In this document: positions 7,923-16,230 of the stretch, in pieces | Layout: every line of letters starts with the position of its first letter | Numbering within the stretch: position 1 is the first letter of the stretch | NCBI RefSeq assembly: GCF_002210435.1 | Contig: NZ_MZMV01000046.1 | Span: 1 to 57,684, forward strand | DNA: 57,684 nucleotides | Source: Micromonospora wenchangensis | GTDB lineage: Bacteria; Actinomycetota; Actinomycetes; Mycobacteriales; Micromonosporaceae | Reading direction: 5' to 3' | The notes under the pieces: generated by a model | The model's input: only the letters and a program-made list of their open reading frames with translations | The model's database searches: none | What the model was told of the DNA's origin: nothing | Position numbers and translations under genes: made by a program

Positions 7923-8720
7923 TCAGGTGGGGGCGACGGTGGACCAGGGGAGGGTGAGTTCGCCGTGACGCCAGCGGTGGGGGCGGTCGAGGACGGGCCA
8001 ACCGGTGGACCGCAGGGCGCCGACGGCGGTCAGCCAGCGTTGGCGGGGACCGAACGGAGCCAGCCCGGCGGCGGCCTGCCAGGCGTCGTCCAGGGCGTGC
8101 AGCAGGGCGTGGACGCGTTCGCCCGGCACGTTGTGGTGGATCAGCGCCTTCGGCAGGCGCTCGGCCAACCGGGCGGGGCTCTCCAGCGTGCTCAGCCGGG
8201 CGGCCAGGGTCAGCGTCCGGGGGCCGGTGGCGTCGACCAGCAGCCAGCCGGCCAGCCGGCCCAACTCGTCGCAGGTGCCCTCGACCAGCACCCCGCCCGG
8301 GGCGAGCCGGTCGGTGACCGTCCGCCAGGCGTCGGCCACCTCGCTCTCGTCGTACTGGCGGAGCACGTTGAACGCCCGGACCACGGTGGGCCGCAACCCG
8401 GCCAGTTCGAAGCCGCCCCGGGCGAACGTCAACCCCGGTGGGTCGGCGGCCGGCGCGGCGGCGGCCACCCGTACCGGATCGATCTCCAACCCGACCACCC
8501 GGACGTCGGCGCGGACCCGGGCGGCCAGCCGGTCCCGCAGCTCGACGGCGGTGACCGGGGTGGCGCCGTAACCGAGGTCCACCACCAGCGGGTCGGCGGC
8601 GGCCCGTAACCGGTCGCCGCAGGTCCCGACGATCCAGTTGTCGACCCGGCGGAGCCGGTTCGGGTTCGTCGTCCCCCGGGTCACCACCCCCACCGGCCGC
8701 TGCCGGCCCCGGTCAGCCAT
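7923..8720 (-). CDS. Class I SAM-dependent methyltransferase-like protein
   Basis: Protein of 265 residues with a Rossmann-type SAM-binding start (PLVVDLGYGATPVTAVEL, near residue 44) and an acidic second strand (VVGLEIDPVRVAAA). The later part, including LAPGGVLVEGTCDELGRL, also fits the fold. The glycine-rich loop DLGYGA is close to the usual DLGCGxG. Its start is six bases from the SDR stop, so the two are co-transcribed. Substrate unknown. Methyltransferases in this position beside murB are, from memory, common in actinomycetes, but I know of no tested function. Confidence 0.8.
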   Translation of the reverse strand: MADRGRQRPVGVVTRGTTNPNRLRRVDNWIVGTCGDRLRAAADPLVVDLGYGATPVTAVELRDRLAARVRADVRVVGLEIDPVRVAAAAPAADPPGLTFARGGFELAGLRPTVVRAFNVLRQYDESEVADAWRTVTDRLAPGGVLVEGTCDELGRLAGWLLVDATGPRTLTLAARLSTLESPARLAERLPKALIHHNVPGERVHALLHALDDAWQAAAGLAPFGPRQRWLTAVGALRSTGWPVLDRPHRWRHGELTLPWSTVAPT

Positions 8721-8726
8721 CCCGGG

Positions 8727-9494
8727 TCACTGCCCGACCCGGTGCACCTTGTGCTGGGCGGCCTGGGCCAGCGGGCGGACCACCAGACGGTCCACGTTGA
8801 CGTGGTGCGGGAGGGTGGCGCACCAGGCGACGCACTCGGCGACGTCGGCGGCCACCAGGGGCCGCGCCACCCCGGCGTAGGTGGCGTCGGCCTTCGCCGC
8901 GTCCCCGCCGAAGCGGTTCAGGCTGAACTCCTCCGTCCGGACCATCCCGGGGTCGATCTCGACCACCCGGACGGGCCGGCCGCACAGCTCCAACCGCAGG
9001 GTGCCCGCCACGGCGGTCTGCGCGTGCTTGGCCGCGCTGTATCCGCCGCCGCCCTCGTACACGGTGAACCCGGCGGTGGACGAGACCACCACGACGGTCC
9101 CGGCGCCGGAACGCTCCAGGGCCGGCAGCAGGGCCTGGGTGACCCGCAGGGTGCCGAGCACGTTCACGTCGTACATCCATTGCCAGTCGGCGACCGAGCC
9201 GGTCTCCACCGGGTCCAGCCCACGCGCCCCGCCGGCGTTGTTGACCAGGACGGTGACCGGACCGGGGGCGTCGGCGGCGGCGCGGGCCAGCCCGGCCACC
9301 GACTCGTCCGAGGTGACGTCGCAGGCTACGGCGGTGGCGCTGCCGCCGGCCGCCGCGATCTCGGCGACCAGACCGGCGAGCCGGTCGGTGCGGCGGGCGG
9401 CGGCGAGCACGTGGAAACCCTCGGCGGCGAGCCGGCGGGCGGTGGCCGCGCCGATCCCGCTGGACGCCCCGGTGACGATCGCGACAGAGGTCAT
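8727..9494 (-). CDS. SDR-family oxidoreductase
   Basis: Short-chain dehydrogenase/reductase of 255 residues, cytoplasmic. NAD(P)-binding TGASSGIG spans residues 8-15, NNAGG lies near 85, and the catalytic set is serine near 138, Y152 and K156 (YSAAK). R34/R35 after the second strand (LAAARRTDRL) suggest NADP preference. The ATG at 9494 gives the standard length; GAGAAT six bases upstream could be the -10 of a leaderless transcript. It matches the position of Rv0484c, an SDR next to mshA in mycobacteria. Substrate unknown. Confidence 0.92.
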   Translation of the reverse strand: MTSVAIVTGASSGIGAATARRLAAEGFHVLAAARRTDRLAGLVAEIAAAGGSATAVACDVTSDESVAGLARAAADAPGPVTVLVNNAGGARGLDPVETGSVADWQWMYDVNVLGTLRVTQALLPALERSGAGTVVVVSSTAGFTVYEGGGGYSAAKHAQTAVAGTLRLELCGRPVRVVEIDPGMVRTEEFSLNRFGGDAAKADATYAGVARPLVAADVAECVAWCATLPHHVNVDRLVVRPLAQAAQHKVHRVGQ

Positions 9495-9676
9495 CAGGCC
9501 ATTCTCACCCCGGCGGCGCGACCGGCCGTCCCGGGTCCCGTGATGAGGTCCGTCACGCCCACGGCCCGGGGCGAGGCATTTCCGAAGCCCGATGGGGAAG
9601 ATTGCATCCGGCGTGAAGGTTGTCCGAGGAGCGCCGGTCGTGCGGGACGGCATCAACCGTGACAGAGGGAGCGGAC

Positions 9677-11041
9677 GTGGCGGATCAGCACACCGGTGTC
9701 GGTCGTCAGCGAGGTGCCCTGCCGTGGCCCCGGCCCCGCCGGATCGCCACCCTGTCGGTGCACACCTCACCGTTGCACCAGCCGGGCACCGGCGACGCGG
9801 GCGGCATGAACGTCTACATCCTGGAGGTCGCCCGTCGGCTCGCCGAGGCGAACGTCGAGGTGGAGATCTTCACCCGGGCCACCTCCGGTGACCTGCCGCC
9901 GGTGGTGGAGATGGCCCCCGGGGTGCACGTCCGGCACGTCACCTCCGGCCCGCTGGAGGGGCTGACCAAGGAGGAGCTGCCCGGTCAGCTCTGTGCCTTC
10001 ACCGCCGGGGTGCTGCGGGCCGAGGCGGCCCGCCCGCCGGGCCACTACGACCTGATCCACTCGCACTACTGGCTCTCCGGTCAGGTCGGCTGGCTGGCCA
10101 AGGAGCGCTGGGGGGTGCCGCTGGTGCACACCGCGCACACCCTGGCGAAGGTGAAGAACGCCCAGCTCGCCGCCGGTGACCGGCCGGAGCCGAAGGCCCG
10201 GGTGATCGGCGAGGAACAGGTGGTCGCCGAGGCCGACCGGCTGGTCGCGAACACCCGCGCGGAGGCCACCGACCTGATCGACAGGTACGCCGCCGACCCG
10301 TCCCGGGTGGCGGTCGTCGAGCCGGGGGTGGACCTGGCGCGGTTCCGGCCCGCCGCCGGGGACCGGGAGGCCGCCGCCCGCGCCGCCCGTCGCCGGCTGG
10401 GCCTGCCCACCGACGGGTACGTCGTCGCGTTCGTCGGCCGGATCCAGCCGTTGAAGGCCCCGGACGTGCTGGTCCGCGCGGTCGCCGCGTTGCGGGAACG
10501 CGACCCGGCCCTGGCCGACCAGGTGACCGTGGTGATCTGCGGCGGCCCGAGCGGCAGCGGCCTGGACCGGCCCACCTCGCTGATCGAGCTGGCCGGTTCG
10601 TCGGGGGTCGCCGACCGGGTGCGTTTCCTGCCGCCGCGCACCGGTGACGACCTGCCCGCCCTCTACCGGGCGGCCGACCTGGTGGCGGTGCCCTCGCACA
10701 ACGAGTCGTTCGGGCTGGTGGCCCTGGAGGCGCAGGCCTGCGGCACGCCGGTGGTCGCCGCCGCCGTGGGTGGCCTGGTCACCGCCGTCCGGGACCAGGT
10801 CAGCGGCGTGCTCGTGCACGGCCACGACCCGACCGACTGGGCCCGTACGCTGGCCCGGCTGCTGCCCGACCGGGCCGGTCGGGAGGCGCTGGGTCGGGGG
10901 GCCGCCCGGCACGCCCGGAGCTTCTCCTGGGAACGCACCGTCTCCGGGCTGCTCGCCGTCTACGGCGAGGCGGTCACCGGGCACCGGGAGCGGCTGGCGG
11001 CCCGGCTGGCCGACGGTCCGGCGCTCACCGGCTCGTGGTGA
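9677..11041 (+). CDS. mshA: D-inositol-3-phosphate glycosyltransferase
   Basis: First enzyme of mycothiol synthesis: transfers GlcNAc from UDP-GlcNAc to 1L-myo-inositol-1-phosphate. GT4 family, GT-B fold, 454 residues. The substrate loop HTSPLHQPGTGDAGGMNVY (from residue 29) is the family signature. The phosphate-binding GRIQPLKAPDVL and the EX7E-type motif NESFGLVALEAQACGTPVV lie in the C-terminal domain. The GTG at 9677 is preceded by GAGGGAG at a good distance. The YbjN gene follows, as in mycobacteria. Mycothiol is consistent with the MDMPI-family gene at 5976. Confidence 0.97.
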   Translation: MADQHTGVGRQRGALPWPRPRRIATLSVHTSPLHQPGTGDAGGMNVYILEVARRLAEANVEVEIFTRATSGDLPPVVEMAPGVHVRHVTSGPLEGLTKEELPGQLCAFTAGVLRAEAARPPGHYDLIHSHYWLSGQVGWLAKERWGVPLVHTAHTLAKVKNAQLAAGDRPEPKARVIGEEQVVAEADRLVANTRAEATDLIDRYAADPSRVAVVEPGVDLARFRPAAGDREAAARAARRRLGLPTDGYVVAFVGRIQPLKAPDVLVRAVAALRERDPALADQVTVVICGGPSGSGLDRPTSLIELAGSSGVADRVRFLPPRTGDDLPALYRAADLVAVPSHNESFGLVALEAQACGTPVVAAAVGGLVTAVRDQVSGVLVHGHDPTDWARTLARLLPDRAGREALGRGAARHARSFSWERTVSGLLAVYGEAVTGHRERLAARLADGPALTGSW

Positions 11042-11088
11042 CCGGGCACCCCGCCCCTCGTCGCCGGGTGGGGCGGCCACGGCGGCCG

Positions 11089-11094
11089 TAGAGT
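11089..11094 (+). promoter_or_regulatory. -10 element (TAGAGT) for a leaderless ybjN-like transcript
   Basis: TAGAGT ends seven bases before the ATG at 11102. The upstream sequence lacks a good ribosome binding site, so the transcript probably starts at the A of the ATG. Confidence 0.5.
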
Positions 11095-11101
11095 GGGTCC
11101 G

Positions 11102-11617
11102 ATGAGCGCGAAGAGCGAGCTGGCGGCCCTGATCGAGGCGGTCTGCACCGAACGGGAACTGGACTGGGAAGCCACCGGTGAGGGCTCGTACGCGGTCACC
11201 CTGCCCGGCACCCACAAGCTCAAGACGATCTGCAACCTGATCGTCGGCGAGCACGCGCTGCGGGTCGAGGCGTTCGTGATGCGCCAGCCCGACGAGCGGC
11301 GCGAGGAGCTGTGGGCGTGGCTGCTGCAACGCAACGCCCGGATGTACGGCGTGGCGTTCTCGATCGACGCGGTCGGGGACGTCTACCTCACCGGGCGGGT
11401 CAACCCGTCCGCCGTCGACGCCGACGAGCTGGACCGGCTGCTCGGCGCGGTGCTCAGCTACGCCGACGAGTCCTTCGACACGATGCTGGAGATCGGGTTC
11501 GGCAGTTCCATCCGCCGGGAGTGGGAGTGGCGGGTCAAGCGGGGCGAGTCGACCGCGAACCTGGCCGCCTTCGCCCACCTGTTCACCCCGTCCGCCGGAG
11601 GTTCGGACCGGTCCTGA
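11102..11617 (+). CDS. YbjN domain-containing protein
   Basis: Cytoplasmic protein of 171 residues with the YbjN fold (related to type III secretion chaperone-like domains). Recognisable parts are the N-terminal helix (LAALIEAVCTERELDWEATG), a strand region (YAVTLPGTHKLKTICNLIV), the WAWLLQRNARMYGVAFSID core and VDADELDRLLGAVLSYADES. No catalytic residues are apparent. It sits directly after mshA, as Rv0487 does in M. tuberculosis. The YbjN family is linked to stress responses, but the molecular role is unknown. ATG 11102 is favoured over the in-frame GTG at 11093 because of the -10 spacing. Confidence 0.9.
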   Translation: MSAKSELAALIEAVCTERELDWEATGEGSYAVTLPGTHKLKTICNLIVGEHALRVEAFVMRQPDERREELWAWLLQRNARMYGVAFSIDAVGDVYLTGRVNPSAVDADELDRLLGAVLSYADESFDTMLEIGFGSSIRREWEWRVKRGESTANLAAFAHLFTPSAGGSDRS

Positions 11618-11693
11618 CGGGTATGCCGCAGCGCTGCGGCGCGGCAGTGTGGGACCCGCCGCAGGCCGAGGACGGACTGTCGAGGAGCGTGTC

Positions 11694-12434
11694 ATGGCTC
11701 AGCGGAACAGCTCAGGTCGCGGCGCGACGGCGACCAGGACCACGCGTCAGGCCGGCAACCGGACCCCGAACACGCCGGGCATCTCCGAATCGGAGATCTC
11801 CCGGATGAGGGTCGACGAGATCCGGGGTCAGTTGCGTCGGCGGGGGGTCTCCGGGATCTCCGCGTTGCGCAAGCCGGAACTGGTGAAGGCGCTCGCACGG
11901 ACGTTGCGCGCGGAGGGCCGGGCCGGCGGCGCCGCCCGCCGCAGCACCGGCCCGTCCGGTCGGGCACCCGCCCGCAGGAGCACGGCCGGGGCCGCGAAGG
12001 CCAAGGCCACCCCGTCGCGTACGCGGGCGAAGGCGACGCCGGCGAAGGCCGCCCGCGCCACGGGTGTACGCACCGGCCGGTCCACCTCCCGTTCGGTACG
12101 CTCCGCGCAGCTCATCACGTCTCCGGCGGACCGTCCGGAACGTCCCGGGCGCAGCCTGGTGACCACCAACCACCAGGTGATCCGGAACTGGGCCGCAGCC
12201 CGGGGCGCCAAGCCGGCGACCATCGCCGGCACCGAGCGCAACGGCCGGCCGGGGGTGCTCACCTTCGACATCCCGGGCTACCGGGAGAGCCGCCGGCTGC
12301 GTGTGGTGAGCTGGGAGGACTGGTTCCGGACGTTCGACTCCCGCAAGCTGAACCTGATCTTCCAGGAGCAGCTGCGGGACGGCCGGCCGAGCAACTTCTT
12401 CCGCACCGAGTCACCCGATCGGGAAGACGGCTGA
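11694..12434 (+). CDS. Rho-N/SAP-like domain protein with basic linker and small C-terminal domain
   Basis: Protein of 246 residues in three parts. Residues about 36-70 (SRMRVDEIRGQLRRRGVSGI and on) look like a Rho N-terminal/SAP helical nucleic-acid-binding domain. Residues 71-150 are an Ala/Lys/Arg-rich disordered linker reminiscent of histone H1 tails. Residues about 155-240 match, from memory, a small stand-alone bacterial family with the pattern H-x-x-I-R-x-W-x-x-x-R-G-x-x-P-x-x-x-x-G-T and a WEDWFRTFD motif. The ATG at 11694 has GAGGAG six bases upstream. A nucleic-acid-associated or nucleoid role is inferred. It is probably monocistronic. Confidence 0.8.
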   Translation: MAQRNSSGRGATATRTTRQAGNRTPNTPGISESEISRMRVDEIRGQLRRRGVSGISALRKPELVKALARTLRAEGRAGGAARRSTGPSGRAPARRSTAGAAKAKATPSRTRAKATPAKAARATGVRTGRSTSRSVRSAQLITSPADRPERPGRSLVTTNHQVIRNWAAARGAKPATIAGTERNGRPGVLTFDIPGYRESRRLRVVSWEDWFRTFDSRKLNLIFQEQLRDGRPSNFFRTESPDREDG

Positions 12435-13026
12435 GACGTTTGGCGGAATGGCTGCCGGGTAGCCGCGTGTTGGCAGTCACGGAGCCCGGAACGGCAGCAG
12501 CGGAGCGGGGACGGTCGGTGTTGTGACCGGCGAGACAGTGCTCGAAGGTTGAATCCGGAATCTGGGCGAACTAACTTTATTGCACCGCGTCACGCTCGGA
12601 AACGTTCGGGGGAGCGGCGGATCGATCAGATCCGTGCACCGAGCGGGACGCAATCGGGTGGATCACGCCGTTGGGGGACGGTGCCACCCGGGAACCGGCG
12701 GCGCGAGCGGGCGACGCTTACGGGGGTGAGGGTCGCCCGCCGCCGCCGGGCAGGCGGTACGAGCGCCCACCGCGACCATCGGTCGCCGGTGGGCGCTCTG
12801 CCGTTCACCGGCCTCCCGCGCACTTTCGGCCCTGTCCGGCCGATCCGGAAACCCCGCCCCGAACGTCACGGTGTCGCGGCACGTGGTGGAAGCAGCCCCG
12901 GCCCGGAGGCCGAATGGTGGTCGGTGCGCGTCCTTTCGGGTGGGGTTCGGTCGGGGCGGGTGGAAGGCCCGGTGGGGCTGCCCTGGGGCGTGAAACGTGG
13001 GTCGACGGTGGGGGTGGTGGGCGTAC
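12435..13026. other. Intergenic region without a convincing gene
   Basis: These 592 bases separate the Rho-N-like gene from the convergent MFS gene. An unusually AT-rich patch lies around 12550-12600 (for example GGCGAACTAACTTTATTGCA). A very stable hairpin follows at 12761-12798, and G-rich sequence continues to the MFS stop codon. Open frames here have no domain, ribosome binding site or plausible composition. A small RNA between the AT-rich patch and the hairpin is possible but unproven. Confidence 0.5.
12761..12798. terminator. Strong hairpin, probable bidirectional terminator
   Basis: Arms GAGCGCCCACCGCGACC and GGTCGCCGGTGGGCGCTC pair over 17 base pairs with one bulged base and a three-base loop. 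It lies between convergent genes (Rho-N-like on plus, MFS on minus). There is no U-tract, as is usual at high GC. Confidence 0.65.
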
Positions 13027-14373
13027 TCAGGCGGGGGTGCGGGCCCCGACCGGCTCGGCGGGTGCGGTCGCGGCGGCCTCGGCCGGCTGCGGGGCCGGCG
13101 GCTGGACGGCGGTGACCGGCACGACGGGAACCTCGGGGCGGCGCAGGCGGGCCGCCCGGCGTTCCCGGGCCGGCCCGGAGAGCAGGTGGGCCAGGGCGGT
13201 CGCCACGCCGATCGCGGCGCAGCCCAGCCAGAGCGTGGCGTTGCCGGCGTGCTCGCGCACCAGCCCGCCGAGCACCGGGGCGACCGCCCCGGCCACCTGC
13301 CAGGAGAGCGAGAAGACGCCCTGGTAGCGCCCGCGCAGCTCGGCGGGGGAGAGTTCGGCGATCAGGGTGGCGTTGGACGGGGAGTTGAGCATCTCGCCGA
13401 GCGTCCAGATCAGCACGGTCAGCCCGAAGAACCAGGCGGCGTCGGCGAACGCGGTCAGCCCGAAGCCGACCCCCATCACCACCGAGGCGAGGGCGAGCAC
13501 GTGCGACCGGCTCCGCCCCCGGATCAGCCGGGGGACGAAGAGTTGCCCCACCACGATCAGCACCCCGTTGAGCGCGACCACCGAGCCGTAGGTGGCGGGA
13601 GACAGGCCGGCGTCGCCCATCGCGATCGGCAGCATCGAGATGTGCTGGAGGAAGACCAGCGCGCCGAACAGGTTGAGCACGACGAAGCCCAGGAACACCC
13701 GGTCGGCGGCGATGGTGCGCAGCGCGCCCACCCGGGGCGGCCCGCCGGCCCGGCCCGGCGCTCCCCCGGTGGCGACGGCCGTCGGACGGCGGGTCTCGCC
13801 GACCTTGACGAAGATGATCAGCGCGGTGACCAGGGTGGTGGCCGCGTCGACCACGAACAGCAGCAGGTAGCCGGCCTCGGCGGCGAGGCCGGCGAGCACG
13901 GCGGCGCAGGCGAAGCCCAGGTTGATCGCCCAGTAGTTGAGCGAGAACGCGCGCAGCCGGTCCCGCTCCGGCACCACGTCGATCATCATGGCCCCGAAGG
14001 CCGGCCGGGCCGCCTCGGCGAACATGCCGAGCAGCAGCGCGCCCACCGCGACCGCCCAGAGCGGCCGGGCGAAGCCGAGCGTCAGCATCATGGTGGCCGC
14101 GCCCAGGTGGGCGGTGAGCAGGGTGGGCCGTCGCCCCCACCGGTCGACCAGGGTGCCGCCCACGGTGGTGCCCACCGCGCCGCCGACCCCCCACAGGCCC
14201 ATCACCAGGCCGGCCTGGGCGGCCGAGAAGTGGCGGGCCTGGGTCAGGTAGATGGCGAGGAAGACCAGCACGAACGAGCCGAGCCGGTTGATCAGGGTGC
14301 CCGTCCAGAGGTACCAGAAGGTCCTCGGTAGCCCACCGGTTGTCTCCCGGAACCAACCCCGCACCGTCCGCAC
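13027..14373 (-). CDS. MFS transporter
   Basis: Integral membrane protein of 448 residues with about twelve membrane segments and a proline/alanine-rich cytoplasmic tail of about 40 residues. The MFS motif A between segments 2 and 3 is clear (GGTLVDRWGRRPTLL), with a degenerate second copy after segment 8. It resembles drug-efflux or small-molecule exporters of the DHA1-like group. No regulator or enzyme next to it indicates the substrate. The start is a GTG at 14373 with only weak upstream signals. In mycobacteria this position between mshA and gpm1 holds a LysE-type exporter instead. Confidence 0.88.
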   Translation of the reverse strand: MRTVRGWFRETTGGLPRTFWYLWTGTLINRLGSFVLVFLAIYLTQARHFSAAQAGLVMGLWGVGGAVGTTVGGTLVDRWGRRPTLLTAHLGAATMMLTLGFARPLWAVAVGALLLGMFAEAARPAFGAMMIDVVPERDRLRAFSLNYWAINLGFACAAVLAGLAAEAGYLLLFVVDAATTLVTALIIFVKVGETRRPTAVATGGAPGRAGGPPRVGALRTIAADRVFLGFVVLNLFGALVFLQHISMLPIAMGDAGLSPATYGSVVALNGVLIVVGQLFVPRLIRGRSRSHVLALASVVMGVGFGLTAFADAAWFFGLTVLIWTLGEMLNSPSNATLIAELSPAELRGRYQGVFSLSWQVAGAVAPVLGGLVREHAGNATLWLGCAAIGVATALAHLLSGPARERRAARLRRPEVPVVPVTAVQPPAPQPAEAAATAPAEPVGARTPA

Positions 14374-14524
14374 GCCCGCGCCCCCGCTCAGGTAATGACC
14401 GCTGTCCTTGAAGCGCCTTACAACCTAGTTCCGGGGTCGGACACCGGTCATCCGTTTTTCCACGTGGTGGTCGTCACCACCACCGCCCGCGTGTCCCCGG
14501 ACGCCGTGCGGCAGGATGATCGGC

Positions 14525-15292
14525 ATGACTGCGAGCGAGGGGCCCACCGTCGGGACGCTGGTCCTGCTGCGGCACGGCGAGAGCGACTGGAACGCGAAGA
14601 ACCTCTTCACCGGCTGGGTCGACGTCGACCTGACCGCCAAGGGCGAGGCGGAGGCGCGCCGCGGCGGCGAACTGCTGCGCGAGCACGACCTGCTGCCGGA
14701 CGTGGTGCACACCAGCGTGATGCGCCGGGCGATCCGCACCGCCGAGCTGGCGCTGAACGCCGCCGACCGGCACTGGATCGCGGTGCGCCGGTCGTGGCGG
14801 CTCAACGAGCGGCACTACGGCGCCCTGCAGGGCAAGAACAAGAAGCAGACCCTTGACGAGTACGGCGAGGAGCAGTTCATGCTCTGGCGTCGCTCGTACG
14901 ACACGCCGCCGCCGCCGATCGCCGACGACGACGAGTTCTCCCAGGTCGGTGACCCGCGGTACGCGCTGCTGCCGACCGAGCTGATGCCGCGCACCGAGTG
15001 CCTCAAGGACGTGGTGGCGCGGATGCTCCCGTACTGGTACGACTCGATCGTGCCGGACATCCTCGCCGGCCGCACCGTCCTGGTGGCGGCGCACGGCAAC
15101 TCGCTGCGTGCCCTGGTCAAGCACCTCGACCAGATCTCCGACGAGGCGATCGCCAAGCTGAACATCCCCACCGGCATCCCGCTGCGCTACGACCTCGACC
15201 CGCAGCTGCGCCCGCTCACCCTGGGCGGGACCTACCTCGACCCGGCCGCCGCCAAGGAGGCCGCCGCCGCGGTCGCCAACCAGGGCCGCTGA
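14525..15292 (+). CDS. gpmA: 2,3-bisphosphoglycerate-dependent phosphoglycerate mutase
   Basis: Glycolytic enzyme of 255 residues interconverting 3- and 2-phosphoglycerate in the cytosol. The phospho-acceptor histidine is in LLRHGESDWN (H17), the second catalytic histidine in AHGNSLRAL (H190), and the acid/base glutamate in LNERHYGAL (E95). Length is typical of the dPGM family. The ATG at 14525 is preferred to that at 14516: CAGGAT ends seven bases upstream of it, which fits either a leaderless start or an AGGA ribosome binding site. It sits convergent with phoU and upstream of senX3-regX3, as gpm1 does in mycobacteria. Confidence 0.97.
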   Translation: MTASEGPTVGTLVLLRHGESDWNAKNLFTGWVDVDLTAKGEAEARRGGELLREHDLLPDVVHTSVMRRAIRTAELALNAADRHWIAVRRSWRLNERHYGALQGKNKKQTLDEYGEEQFMLWRRSYDTPPPPIADDDEFSQVGDPRYALLPTELMPRTECLKDVVARMLPYWYDSIVPDILAGRTVLVAAHGNSLRALVKHLDQISDEAIAKLNIPTGIPLRYDLDPQLRPLTLGGTYLDPAAAKEAAAAVANQGR

Positions 15293-15301
15293 CCTGACGA
15301 C

Positions 15302-15341
15302 AGGGCTCCCGGCCCGGCGACTCCGCCGGGCCGGGAGCCCT
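15302..15341. terminator. Bidirectional terminator between gpmA and phoU
   Basis: A perfect 18-base-pair stem (15302-15319 with 15324-15341) closes a four-base loop. It lies midway between the convergent gpmA and phoU stop codons and should terminate both. Confidence 0.8.
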
Positions 15342-15364
15342 TCGCCGTCGTCGGGCGGCGCGGG

Positions 15365-16018
15365 TCAGCCAGCGGTGGGGGTGGTCTCCCCGGTGATCAG
15401 GTAGACCACCCGCTCACCGGCGTTGACCGCGTGGTCGGCGAACCGCTCGTAGAACCGGCCGAGCAGGGTGGCGTCGATGGCGGTCTCAACCCCGTACGGC
15501 CACTCGTCGCCGAGCAGGATGCCGAACAGGCTCTTGTGCAGGTCGTCCATGACGTCGTCGTCGCGGTCCAGTTCGGCGGCGATGTCGGCGTCGGGGGTGG
15601 CCAGCACCTTGCCGATCTTCTCGGCCATCCGGTCGGCGACCGAGGCCATGTCGGTGAAGACGGGCCGCAGCTCGGCCGGCACCGCCGGGGAGGGGTGCCG
15701 GCGCAGCGCGGTCTTCGCCACGTGGTCGGCCAGGTCGCCCATCCGCTCCAGATCGGCCGCGACGTGCAGGGCGGTGATCATCGCGCGCAGGTCGGAGGCG
15801 ACCGGCGCCTGCCGGGCGAGCAGGTCGCAGACCCGCTCCTCGACGTGCTGGTAGAGGTCGTCGATCTCGGCGTCCCGCGCGATCACGGCCTCGGACGCCT
15901 CGCGGTCGGCGGTCAGCAGGCCGCGGGTGGCCTGGCGCATCGCGGCGCGTACGCCGTCGGCCATGTCCACCAGCAGTTGGCTGACGATCTGCAGGTCGGC
16001 CCGGAACTCGTCGCGCAT
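15365..16018 (-). CDS. phoU: Phosphate signalling protein PhoU
   Basis: All-helical cytoplasmic regulator of 217 residues that links the Pst phosphate transporter to the SenX3-RegX3 two-component system. The two PhoU metal-binding repeats are visible (DLERMGDLADHVAK and RFYERFADHAVNAGERV). The ATG at 16018 has CAGGAAG as ribosome binding site; the longer open frame upstream has no family similarity. It is divergent from senX3 across a 212-base region with a PHO-box-like direct repeat. The Pst transporter genes are not in the window. Confidence 0.96.
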   Translation of the reverse strand: MRDEFRADLQIVSQLLVDMADGVRAAMRQATRGLLTADREASEAVIARDAEIDDLYQHVEERVCDLLARQAPVASDLRAMITALHVAADLERMGDLADHVAKTALRRHPSPAVPAELRPVFTDMASVADRMAEKIGKVLATPDADIAAELDRDDDVMDDLHKSLFGILLGDEWPYGVETAIDATLLGRFYERFADHAVNAGERVVYLITGETTPTAG

Positions 16019-16110
16019 CGTCACTTCCTGGGGTCGGTGCCGCCGGTGGTCGGAGGGACCGCTGGCGTACGGGTTGAGCAGGTGCGCGACCCACCGTAGG
16101 CGGGGGCGAC

Positions 16111-16136
16111 GGGAGCCCAGATGAACCCGGATGAAC
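16111..16136 (-). promoter_or_regulatory. PHO-box-like direct repeat between phoU and senX3
   Basis: On the minus strand the sequence reads GTTCATCCGG then GTTCATCTGG, two direct repeats with a ten-base period. Streptomyces PhoP boxes are built from repeats starting GTTCAYYYR with an eleven-base period, so the match is partial. The position, about 95 bases from each divergent start, suits control by RegX3. Confidence 0.45.
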
Positions 16137-16218
16137 GACGCGGGGCCCGGGAGTGAATTTCTGCCAAAGCGAGTGTGGTTCGTCCTGTTATGGGCGATAG
16201 CCAGGTTAACAATGACCC

Positions 16219-16224
16219 TACGAT
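16219..16224 (+). promoter_or_regulatory. -10 element (TACGAT) for leaderless senX3-regX3
   Basis: TACGAT ends six bases before the GTG start of senX3. The flanking sequence is AT-richer than its surroundings (CAGGTTAACAATGACCC upstream). Confidence 0.5.
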
Positions 16225-16230
16225 CGCCGG

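Noticed and set aside
12549..13115. Open frame in the intergenic region after the Rho-N-like gene
   Set aside because: No ribosome binding site, low-complexity product, and it runs through a strong hairpin into the convergent MFS gene.
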